A stretch of 64,000 nucleotides of DNA, taken from the NCBI GenBank assembly GCA_003254925.1, contig QANZ01007279.1, positions 61,014-125,013 of the forward strand, read 5' to 3'. The DNA comes from Chamaecrista fasciculata (taxonomy: Eukaryota > Streptophyta > Magnoliopsida > Fabales > Fabaceae). The first letter of the stretch is position 1. Each line of letters begins with the position of its first letter. Positions 48,333 through 58,592 of the stretch are shown in pieces. The translations under genes and the position numbers were made by a program. The notes beneath the pieces are model-generated. The model was not told where the DNA came from, did not search any database, and was given only the letters and a program-made list of their open reading frames with translations.

Positions 48333-49370
48333 TGTCCGAACTCTCATTCTTTTTTAGCGGTAAAGCGAGGATTCCATGTAAGTCCTCTAACCCCCCTCCG
48401 ATTGTTTTTCTAACTACGTGGACTTTGATCCCTAATTTGGGTAGTAGGCCTTAGGTTCCAAAACCTGAGTCAAGTCTTTGTTTTCTTTTTCCTTTATTAA
48501 ATTGTTTGAATCCGACTATTGTGAATGCTTATGTGTTTTCATAATTTGTTGGGATTGCAATTTAATGATTTGTTCATCAATTCTTGGTCTTGAGGATGTT
48601 TGATGTGTGTTTAATTATAATTAATTATAAATATTTTGACCATTTAATTTTTAATAATTATTTTAGGGTAACTTTATAATTATAAGGGTTTTCTAGGGTG
48701 CCTAACACCTTTCCTAGAAATAAAATGTGCTCCCGAACCTGTTTTTGGTTCAAACTACTTTTCTAAAAATTGTCTTATCCGCCATTTTTATCAAGATTTT
48801 TTCAATATTAATTTTTCCAAGTTTTTCTTATAAAATTTGGTGACAGCTCCTCTCTTTAGTCATAATTGACATTCTTCGCAATGTCAAACGTAACAATGGT
48901 TTTTATATACATAATAATTACTATTTCACTATGATATAATCAAGTAATTCATTTATTCAATTCATTTAGTTAAATGATTTTCTCGTTTAGTTTTAATTTA
49001 ATCATACTCATGTATTTGTTTGTGGTGTTGTGAACATTAAAATCTGAGTTGAATCAGAGACTTAAAGATGTATCAAAGGCTTCATAACCTGATTGCTTGG
49101 TGTGGAACTAGGTGTATTTTTATCTCTATATAAAGATTATTTCAACTTTTATATTTACACTTTATATATTTGCTACAGAAATTTTTTCTAAATGTAGAGA
49201 AGGAGTTTCTCAAAAGAAATGTGACAATTTTTTGAAATTGCATTGTCAGTGTAAAATATTTTTAGGTTGTTAATATGCATGATGTATGATTTTGTATATG
49301 ATCCTAATCCTAACAACATTGTTATTATCCGTCTTTTTAACTTACACTTACTTAATATATTTATAATTAC
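48333..49370. other. Unassigned, probable old gypsy remnant
   Basis: 48680-48850 ('gggtgcctaacacctttcctag', 'tgctcccgaacctgttt', 'aatttggtgacagctcc') resembles the LTR end and primer-site area of plant Ty3/gypsy elements. The rest is AT-rich without features. Confidence 0.35.
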
Positions 49371-50740
49371 TATGGGTGCATTTGGTACGTTGTATGTCGT
49401 AGCATCTCATATGTCATGGTATGTGATACCATAGCATAAGATACCTGATATTTATAATACCAACGTTTGTTATGACAATAGTAGATATCATAAATATAAA
49501 ATGCATATGTTTGGTACTCTCTTGTGAATAACACAAATCTTCTTTAAATTTTCATATTTACCCCTATTAACATCTTAAAAACATATATTGATATTTTCAA
49601 AATAAATATATAAAGAATTAAACAAAAAAATATATTCATTTATATTTCTTCCCTAAAGTTACTCTAAATAATCAAAATATATGATTTGGTCCTTAAATTT
49701 CAACTTATTTTATATTTTTTTTTGTCCCTAAATTTATACTTAATTAATATTTTTTTATCCTTGAATTTATACTAAATTTCTTTTTGGTCCATCAATTTGA
49801 CCAAAAGGACTAAATTATTATCAACTGAAATAATTCAAGGAATGATTCATATTTTTTTATTATTCATTAACAAATTAATTGACTCATTATAAATTTAGGA
49901 TCCAGATAGTAAGTTTTATTAAAAAAAATCAACAAAAAATGGTAAAATTGGAACTTTAATCGAAAATTTCCCTTACAAATCATGTCATCTGATATGACAT
50001 AGTTTTTGTGTTATCATAGATGACACCTTTTTTGTTGTCATCTGACGACAAGATGTTATCTTGGAAGTCGATGTATGACGAAACATCATGACATTACCAA
50101 ACGCTAGACATCCAAGATACCATAGTATATAGGGTAAATTACACATAAGATCCCTATGGTTTGGCCCATTTACAGAAAGGGTCCCTACGGTTTTAAAAAG
50201 CGGAAAATAAGGGCATGTGGTTTACTCCGTTAACAGAAAGGGTCCTAAGGTATATTTCCGTCTAAAATTTGACGGAAATATTAGCTAAAATACTATTTTA
50301 AGACCCTAACTATTACTTTTTATGCGTTTGACTCCCTATTTGTATGAGAGAAGGACTTCTACACAAATAAAGAAAAGTTTCATAGTAATAAATTAAAGGC
50401 CAAAATCCTATTTTGGTCCCTCAAGTTTGCTCAAAGTTCGGTTTGGTCTCTCGGCTTTGTTTCATTCCGTTTTGGTCCCTCAGGTTTGCTCAAAGTTCCA
50501 TTTCGGTCCTCAGCCTTTTTTTGTTCCATTTTGGTCCCTCAACTTTCCAAAAAGTTCTACCGTTAGTCTCTCAGCATTTCCATCCATTTTTTCCGTTAAA
50601 ATAAAGAAAAAAAAATTGATTTTCATCCCCCAAAAGTTTTATTTTTTCACGTTAAATTTCTTTCTTTTATAATAGGACCAAAACATAAGAAAAATAAATA
50701 AATGAGGATTTGAGTGGATTTCACCCAAAAAAAACACATT

Positions 50741-51121
50741 ATGCCATTTTCTTCATCTTCCTCTCTTCCAACTCCTCCTCTCGAGCTTCATGGCCATGGC
50801 GGTAGTCAACGAGTCGTAGCACAGAGACTCTATTTCCTCGGTCGATCTATTACGATTTCTTCTTTTGAGTGTATTCCATGATCTATTTGGAATGCCAAAA
50901 TTTGCACAATCACAACCACCAAGAACAACCACAACAAATTGAGCCTCAAAATCCCCAAATTCAATCCTCCTCCGGCTACTACGACTACTAATGAGCCAGA
51001 GCTTCCTTGGATCTTCATGGGTGACAATGCGTTTTCCCAATTTCAAGTCTCGTACCTGCCCGACGCTGATTTGTTGCACAAGTTCAACGACGACGGTAGA
51101 GCTGTTCATGGACTCAAGTAG
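50741..51121 (+). pseudogene. Captured gene fragment of unknown identity (127 codons)
   Basis: A frame starts at ATG 50741 right where the left arm ends and runs to TAG 51119-51121, with one internal stop (TGA at about 50879). It begins with a Ser/Pro-rich stretch and later has PKFNPPPATTTTNEPELPWIF. Composition is coding-like and unlike the AT-rich arm. I do not recognise the family. It may be the first exon of a host gene, perhaps one with a transit peptide. Confidence 0.45.
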
Positions 51122-51943
51122 TCCATGGACTACTTGAGCCTAAGCCTACAAACATATATCCATTAAATAAAAATTGAGTAAACTAACTTCCCGGTCCTTG
51201 AATTTTGGTGGCGGTGACAAATAGGTCCCTGAATTCTACGCATTGTATTAGTCGGTCCCCAAAATTTGCAAACGCTTAACTAATTGGTCCCTCCGTAATA
51301 TCGGCATTACAAAAAGCTGACGTGGCCATAACGAACGCTGATGTGTCCCGTTATGTGCTGACATGTCCCGTTATGGCCACGTCAAATCCCGTGATGTTCA
51401 AAAAAAAAAAATTGTGCCACTTTAGATAAATAGCCACACATCAGCATTTTTAAAGTGCACTTTGCGGTCCCTGACCCATTTTTATTCTATTATTCTCAAT
51501 TCCCCCTCTTTTTTATCATTTTCATTCATTTTAGTCCCAAATCCTCAAAATAAACTTGTAAAGTGTCCCAAAACTCTTCCAAACATTTCAATTTAGTCCT
51601 TAAAAATATTTAAAACCCTAAATCCTAAAACCCCAAACTCCAAACCCTAAACCCTAAACCCTAAAAAAAGGTTTGAGTTGAACAATTAGGTCCTTGACCC
51701 ATTTTTATTCCATTATTCTCAATTCTCCCTCTTTTTCATCATCTTCATTCATTTTAGTCCCAAATCTTCAAAATAAAATTGTAAAGTGTCCCAAAACCCT
51801 TCCAAACATTCCAATTTAGTCCCTAAAATATTAAAAACCTCCTAATTTTTTTTTTTAATCGTCATCTTCCTCTTCTCATATTAAAACTTTATTTTCTAAT
51901 TTTCATCATCATCTTCATCATCTATCGATCAAAATCAAAATCA

Positions 51944-52075
51944 ATGGATTTCATGGCAAATGTTCCAGCAACACTATCAGACCTCATTCTCTCTCTAGAA
52001 CAAGCCACTTTCATGGCCAAACAGCTCCCTTCTTCCTCCGCCGACCACACTCATCTTCTCCAAATCTTCTCCTAG
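51944..52075 (+). pseudogene. Captured short N-terminal gene fragment (43 codons)
   Basis: ATG 51944 opens a frame (MANVPATLSDLILSLEQ.., ending TAG 52073-52075) with an amphipathic helix-like pattern. It is joined out of frame to the SAM-domain piece. It reads like the first exon of a small plant protein that I do not identify. Confidence 0.4.
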
Positions 52076-52583
52076 AAGGCGACGGTAAAGAGAGCAATCT
52101 GGATAGCGTTGCGATTGGTAGCTGGAAAGTGAAGGAGTCTAAGAAGCGAGGTTCCACGGCCACCAAGAGGGTCAGATCATATCGAGATTTAGAAAAGGAG
52201 AATTCGGAAATATGAGGGAAATGAATTTGGGTGTTGACGGGCATGGAAATGACAGGGAGATGCATTATCTTGGAAATATGAGGTCAATTAGGGCTAGGGT
52301 TTCAGAGGGTAGGGAACATCATGATGGCATTGAGCTGTCTGGCCCATCTAATAATGATGGGAGGGATTGGAAATGTGGGGATAATAGGAATGGCAATGGC
52401 GGAAGAGGGAGTTGTGTGGAAGATGGAGTTAGGATTTGGCTTAATGGATTAGGACTCGGTCGTTATGCTCCTGTGTTTGAAATACATGAGGTTGATGATG
52501 AAGTTTTGCCAATGTTGACACCGGAAGATCTCAAAGATATAGGGATTAAAAAATTAGGGATTTATGTTAAATTGGGAAGATGA
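52076..52583 (+). pseudogene. Captured SAM-domain protein fragment
   Basis: Two frames joined by a frameshift near 52205. The first (about 52076-52210) is basic (KVKESKKRGSTATKRVRSYR). The second (52212-52583, 123 codons) ends in a sterile alpha motif domain: VRIWLNGLGLGRYAPVFE, HEVDDEVLPMLTPEDLKDIGI. It breaks off inside the last SAM helix and runs into the MULE arm. This matches plant single-SAM-domain proteins with a basic N-terminal part. It has no complete start or end of the donor gene. Confidence 0.75.
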
Positions 52584-53324
52584 AGATGAAGATTTAAAAA
52601 AAAATAAGTTTTAGGGATTTAGGATTTAGGGGTTTAGGGTTTTTAATATTTTTAAGGACTAAATTGGAATGTTTGGAAGGGTTTTGGGACACTTTACAAT
52701 TTTATTTTGAGGATTTGGGACTAAAATGAATGAAGATGATGAAAAAGAGGGAGAATTAAGAATAATGGAATAAAAATGGGTCAAGGACCTAATTGTTCAA
52801 CTCAAACTTTTTTTTTAGGGTTTAAGGTTTAGGGTTTGGAGTTTGGGGTTTTAGGATTTAAGATTTTAAATATTTTTAAGGACTAAATTGAAACGTTTGG
52901 AAGAGTTTTGGGACACTTTACAATTTTATTTTGAGGATTTGGGACTAAAATGAATGAAAATGATAAAAAAGAGGGGGAATTGAGAATAATAGAATAAAAA
53001 TGGGTCAGGGACCGCAAAGTGCACTTTAAAAATGCTGATGTGTGGTATTTATCTGACGTGGCACAAATTTTTTTTTTTTTTTGAACATCACGGGATCTGA
53101 CGTGGCTATAACGGGACACGTCAGCACATAACGGGACACATCAGCGTCTGTTATGGCCACGTCAGCTTTTTTGTAACGCTAATATGACAGAGGGACCAAT
53201 TAGTTAGGCGTTTGCAAATTTCGGGGACCGGCTAGTACAATGCGTAAAATTCAAGGACCTATCTGTCACCGCCTCCAAAATTTAGGGACCGAAAAGTTAG
53301 TTTACTCAATAAAAATTAGACTTA

Positions 53325-55207
53325 GGGTGCGTTTGGATGCTCAGTTATAGTGTTTTTATCCTCCTTTATCTTCCAGTTCTCCTTTACTACCAGAGCTACA
53401 GTTACAAATGGTGTTTGTTTTACCTTTATCTCCACCTCCTTTATTTTCCTCCTTTATCATTCCTTTATCTCTCCTTTATCTTCTAAAATTACTAACATAT
53501 CCCTACTCAACTACCTATAATTACCTACTTTTTACTATAAAATAATAAAATATTCAAAAGGCATATTTGTAAATTGCATATAAAAATATTTTTTTATTAC
53601 CCTTACAACTTTTTCTCTCTTTCATCTTTTCTTACTATTTTTTTACTCACCTCTCTCTCTCTCTCTCTCTCTCTCATTTTATTTTAAAATACTCAAAATA
53701 TTAGTTAAAAAGTTTACTAATAAAATAACTTCTTTTCATTTTTTATTGAACATTAAAAAATAACAGAAAAAATTATTTGAAATTGGTGAAAAAAAATTTT
53801 AAATTAAGATAGATATGTTATTATAAGTTAATGAAGATGAATCACGTTTTGGCCTAAAAAAAATAAAGATGGACGACGTGGGATAGTTTTTATTTGAATA
53901 ATACATCATGAACGTGGGATGGGATGATACATGGACGTGGGATGGGTTTTTCTTTTGTATATATATTTTAAATTATTTTATTTTATGTATTATGATGTAA
54001 TAATTTATTTTATACTATAATTTTAAATGACCGACTACCAGAAGACCCTTAGACATATAATATAGTGTAGATATATAATTTATATTAATTTACTTAAAAA
54101 ATAATGCTAACTTAATAAGTCAATACTTGAGTCATCAAAATATATAGCTGAGGGACCAATATGGAACAAAAAATAACTGAGGGACCAATTTGGAACATGG
54201 AGCATAACTGAGGGACCAAAATAGGACTTTGGCCTATAATTTTTGATATATTCGTATTCCTTCCTCTATTTTTCAATTATTTAATAATATTTTTTAGAGT
54301 AAAAATTTAAAATAAAATTATTAAGTCCATGCTATTTACATTTTGATCAATGAGTTAAATATATAATCAAGACCCAAAAAATATAGGTTTGGGTCCCTCC
54401 TACAGTATATATATGGGTAATATTTTTTGTGGTTTAAAAATTTATGAACATATTTAAAAAACAGTAATGGGAAAAAATATATAATTCATTCCCCAAGACT
54501 TTACAATTTGGTCCTTCCTCCAGTATATATATAAGTAATATTTTTTGAAGTGTAAAAAATATACATATTGGTCGATCATTCTGTATATATATGGCTAATA
54601 TTTTTTGTTCTGCAACTACTGAAGAAGAAAATTTAGAAAAATATATAATTCATACCCTAGAAAATATAAATTTTGGTCCCTTCTCTATTATATACATAGG
54701 TAATATTTTTTGTAGTATCAAAATTTTAAAATAAAATTAAAAGACAGTAAACAAGAAAAATATATAATCTAGTCCCTAAAAGTTTACAATTCAGTACTCA
54801 AAAATTACATTTTGGTCCCACATTCACACCTCCATCCTCCTTTACCTTACCACTCCAAAAATCTCATTTATTAACTTCCTCCTTTAGCACAAATTTCGAG
54901 GCAATCATTACTCATACCACTTTACTAACACCAAAACAAACAAAAAAACAACACTCCTTTATCCTCCTTTATTTTTACCATTTTTACCCCTATACAAATT
55001 TAAAATACCAATACTATTATTTCAACCCACCACAATCATTACATACCTTTTAAAATAATTTCACATCATAATTCCTCCTTTATCTCTCATTTTCCCAAAC
55101 ACAATTTACTAAAAACCTCCTTTATAACACAAATCCTTTACCTCACCTTTATTACCTCCCTCGTTCCTTTATCCTCCTTTACCTTAACTTTGCATCCAAA
55201 CGCACCC
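53325..55207. mobile_element. PIF/Harbinger-like non-autonomous element, TSD TTA
   Basis: The perfect 16-base terminal inverted repeats GGGTGCGTTTGGATGC (53325) and GCATCCAAACGCACCC (to 55207) are flanked by TTA (53322-53324, 55208-55210). The TTA TSD and ends fit Tourist/Harbinger MITE-like elements. At 1883 bases it is long for a MITE and has no transposase. It contains a (CT)n run (about 53653-53676) and, at 54150-54237, a loose right-arm fragment of the GGCCAAAGTCC MULE family. Confidence 0.85.
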
Positions 55208-55210
55208 TTA

Positions 55211-55400
55211 GGCCATTAAAAGATATCTAGCCACCAAATACCCGAACACGTTGGGTATCCCAAAGACCCAAATACTCGATCGAGTACCCATCACAAGCGG
55301 ATTTGGCATTCGTTCCTGCACCTCGGCTGCATAATTTCAACTTTAATGAAAATCTTAATAATCTCAATTTATTAAGATTTTCATTAAAATAATATTTTTA
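55211..55400. other. Spacer inside the large MULE
   Basis: Non-coding. It holds inverted 'attaagattttcattaa'-type words around 55340-55390. No gene. Confidence 0.3.
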
Positions 55401-55409
55401 TTAGATTTT

Positions 55410-55837
55410 GGGTATTACACTTTGGTATCCTGTGGTTTCACCCTATTTCACTTTGGTATCATGTGGTTTGAAACTTGACACTTTGGTACCATGTGGTATT
55501 CTCTATTAACACTTTGGTACCCTTTGGAGCTATTTTGTAATTTTAACCATAACAAATTTTGCAAAAATTATATATTGACCCCAAAAAATTTTCAATAAAT
55601 TACAAATAGGTCCCTGGATACATATTATCTAGGGACTAAAATGAAAACTTTAAAAATATTTTGGGGTCAATATGTAATTTTTAAAAAAAATTTTATGGTT
55701 AAAATTACAAAATAGCTCCAAGGGGTACCAAAGTGTTAATGGAGAATACCACAGGATACCAAAGTGTCAGGTTTCAAATCACAGGGTACCAAAGTGAAAT
55801 AGAGTCAAATTACAGGATACCAAAATGTAATTTACCC
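55410..55837. mobile_element. Foldback MULE, near-perfect 9-bp TSD
   Basis: It starts GGGTATTACACTTTGG and ends CCAAAATGTAATTTACCC. The flanks TTAGATTTT (55401-55409) and TCAGATTTT (55838-55846) differ by one base. Arms with 'actttggtaccatgtggt' units pair around a short loop at about 55620. The left arm at 7561 and the element at 58759 are relatives. Confidence 0.85.
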
Positions 55838-56317
55838 TCAGATTTTTTATACCGAATCTAAATAATTCTTTCAATCCTATAGTCTTGTCACGTAACAAAA
55901 GCTATATAGCCTCACTGTTGTCAAGTAGGATGACATGATTTAAGCTGGAATATCTAATCATGTTTCCTCCTTTATATATTTATTTACTTCTTACTTTTAA
56001 ATATCAAACAAAAATCATATTTAATCAATGGTTTGTGCAAAATTGCTAATTTTCTGCCTCAAAAGAGGGGTTTGTTTTGCCAATTTCCATCATTTTTACT
56101 TATTCAACCCCCAAGACTATACTTAAGATGAAAAATAAAATGAAAGACTACAAAAAGATTAGTATCTAGATATTGATCAGTGAAATTCATGAACACAAAT
56201 TATCGTAAAAATTATCTATTACAGATCAATTTCATCAATAAAAATTGATTCTGTTATAGTGAGTTTTTTTTTTTAGGTTTTTCATAATCTCTTGATCCTG
56301 TTTCCGTCGTTAATCAA

Positions 56318-56605
56318 AAGAGTTTAAGGACTAAAATGAACAAAATTTAGTTTGAGGATCAAAATGAAATCGACTCCAAAGTTTGAGGAACAAAATAGAA
56401 TAAAAAATAGCTTGAAGACCAAGTTGAAACTAACCTCATAGTTTGAGGACCAAAATGAAACAAAAAATAGTTTGAAGACCAAAATGAAAAAAAAAATAGT
56501 TTGAGGACCAAAATAAAATTAATTTCATAGTTTAAAGATCAAAACAGAACAAAAAATAACTTAAGGAGCAAAACAAAACTAACTCATAATTTTGAAGATC
56601 AAAAT
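56318..56605. repeat. Diverged minisatellite
   Basis: Repeated units of the form 'agtttgagga(c/t)caaaatgaaa(c)aaaaaatag', roughly 35-40 bases each, about seven or eight copies with drift. No coding potential. Confidence 0.7.
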
Positions 56606-57349
56606 AACCATTTAACTTTAAAGATATTATAGAAGAAAAACAATTTTGGGTTACCCAAGCTCAAGCCCATGAGCTTAGGTAAATACTTGGCCCATTATAT
56701 TGAGTATCATTTTGTTTGGGCTTGAATCTAGTCCCATACCCATTTACATAAAACGCTCATGGGCTTGAGCTCGAGTAGTCCAAGCCTGGCCCATGAGCAG
56801 GTCTAGACGACGGCGACGGTGGAAGACTATTATAAAAAGAATATGACCTTAATGCAAAAAGATAAAACTTTTGGGGGATGGAAATGATTTTTTTTCTTTA
56901 TTTTAACGGAAAAAAGTGATTAGAAAATGCTTAGAGACTAACGATGGAATGTTTTGGAAAGTTGAGGGACCAAAACGGAACGAAAAAAAACTGAGGAGCC
57001 AAAACAGAACTTTGAGCAAACCTAAAGGACCAAAATAAGACTTTGGCCTAAATGAAATTTCATTTATTACTATGAAACTTTTCTTTTTTGTGTCAAAGTC
57101 CTTCTCTCGTACAAATGGGGAGTCAAACACATAAAAATTAATAGTTAGGGTCTTAAAATAGTATTTTAGCCAAGATTTTCGTCAAATTTTGGACAGAAAT
57201 ATACCTCAGGATCCTTTTTATTAACGGAACAAAACACAGGCTCTTATTTACTAATTTTTAAACCACATGGACACTTTCTGTATATGGGCCAAACTACAAG
57301 GAGTATATAAGATGGTGCATGAGATAACAACGCACCAAACACACCCTAT

Positions 57350-58587
57350 AGATCAATATTTTCATGTGATAATTTTTTATAGTATATATCTTTAAATTAA
57401 TTGTTCATACTTTTTTATAATTTTAAATATGAAATAATAATGATATAAGAAATAAAATAACAACAATGACATAATAGATAAATTTTTTTTAAAAAAAATC
57501 AATTTTAACTAATTATAAGTAATTCTATATCCCACATTTCTCTCCTTAATTTTCTCAAATATAGGTTACGGAATTCCTCTCCAATTTTAAATAATAACAA
57601 ATTGATAATACTTTTCTATATAATTTCTGCATTTTCCATTTCATTCTATGATGAGCATGACGGAGAGAAGTTAATTTTTATATTAATTATAAAAGAACAA
57701 GTCTAAAATTTACCAACTTTTTCGTAACTATAAAAAATATGAATTTTAAAAAAAAAAACTGACATATAATTTTTTTTTAGTTTCTATATATTTTATAGTT
57801 TTATAATTTCAATTAAATATATTAATCAATTCCTCAATTTGTCATTCCAATACCTTTATGAATTCTTCAATATTCTTTTTGGTGGCCAATCTAATTCTAC
57901 AATATTCACATCTCATTACTTTAAGTTTAAATTTCAATTTCAATATTATAAATATAGTAAAATGAATTGTTAATAATATTTTATGTAACTTTAAAATAGT
58001 TTAAATTTATAATAACTTTGAGACCTTGGTACTTGGTAGTTGGTAGTCACTTTTCTTAAATCAATAATTTAATCAAATATTATTGTTATATATTTTGAAT
58101 TTTAATTAATTCTATAATGAAATTAAGTTGTAAACAAATAACTTCCTTCTTCATCAAAAAAAAAAAAAAAACTTCCTTCGTTTAAGCAGTAATTATTAAT
58201 TTGATTTATCTTTCAACATGTTCCTCCATTTTCCATACCATATACTCCCTAAATTTCATCAACTCTCCCCTATATGTGGCTCATTATCATTGTTTATTAA
58301 ATTTTAATTTATATCATGATAGCATTTTTATTAATTTTTTTATTATTTTAAAATAAAAAAATAAAGTAATTATATTTTTTATATAATTTTAATTTTACAT
58401 TAAGTTAAAATTTTACATACATATATACTAGAGATGTCATTGGAACTAATGTTATTGGTAATGGCAATACTATCAAACACACGTGAAAATGTGCATTTTG
58501 ATAATTCTCTCTAAAAAAAATTAGTTATTTAATATCTTTAAAAAAGTATAGGTCAAAATGGATATTTGGTCCCTTATATTTGGGGTA
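57350..58587. other. AT-rich intergenic DNA
   Basis: Very AT-rich, with short A/T homopolymers. I see no gene, TIR or LTR boundary. Confidence 0.4.
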
Positions 58588-58592
58588 GATTG

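Larger units (their letters stand above)
51176..53307. mobile_element. Gene-capturing MULE (SAM-domain fragment), 9-10-bp TSD
   Basis: The arms of about 700 bases (51176-51870 and about 52610-53307) start GAGTAAACTAACTTCCC and end AAGTTAGTTTACTC. They are flanked by the perfect 10-base repeat AATAAAAATT (51166-51175 and 53308-53317), at or one base above the usual 9-base MULE TSD. The arms hold CCCTAAA telomere-like runs and a segment shared with the kinase element ('aaattgtaaagtgtcccaaaa'). The loop carries host-gene fragments. No transposase. Confidence 0.88.
50132..57301. mobile_element. Large palindromic MULE with captured gene piece
   Basis: The left arm, 50132 to about 50740, starts GGGTAAATTACACATAAG. 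The right arm is about 56826-57301. The arms align over roughly 480 bases, through both a 'tttggcccat.tacagaaag' part and a 'ttggtccctca' part. The repeat AGTATATA is present at 50124-50131 and 57302-57309. The right terminus lacks about 20 bases relative to the left. The interior holds the fragment at 50741-51121 and later insertions at 51176, 53325 and 55410. The TSD is short by one base, so MULE assignment is by arm family. Confidence 0.6.
49374..57346. mobile_element. Small TIR element split by a large MULE
   Basis: The left end is GGGTGCATTTGGTACGTTGT and the right end the near inverted repeat (ACAACGCACCAAACACACCC; 17 of 20 match). Both sides are flanked by TAT. Own sequence is 49374-50131 and 57302-57346; the rest is the MULE at 50132-57301. 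The end sequence and 3-bp repeat fit a PIF/Harbinger-like or other MITE, unresolved. Confidence 0.5.

Noticed and set aside
51600..51670. Telomere or centromere-proximal sequence
   Set aside because: The CCCTAAA units are few and sit within MULE arms, so they do not mark a chromosome end.
53325..55207. The Harbinger-like element as a protein-coding transposon
   Set aside because: No transposase or Myb-like frame is present on either strand.
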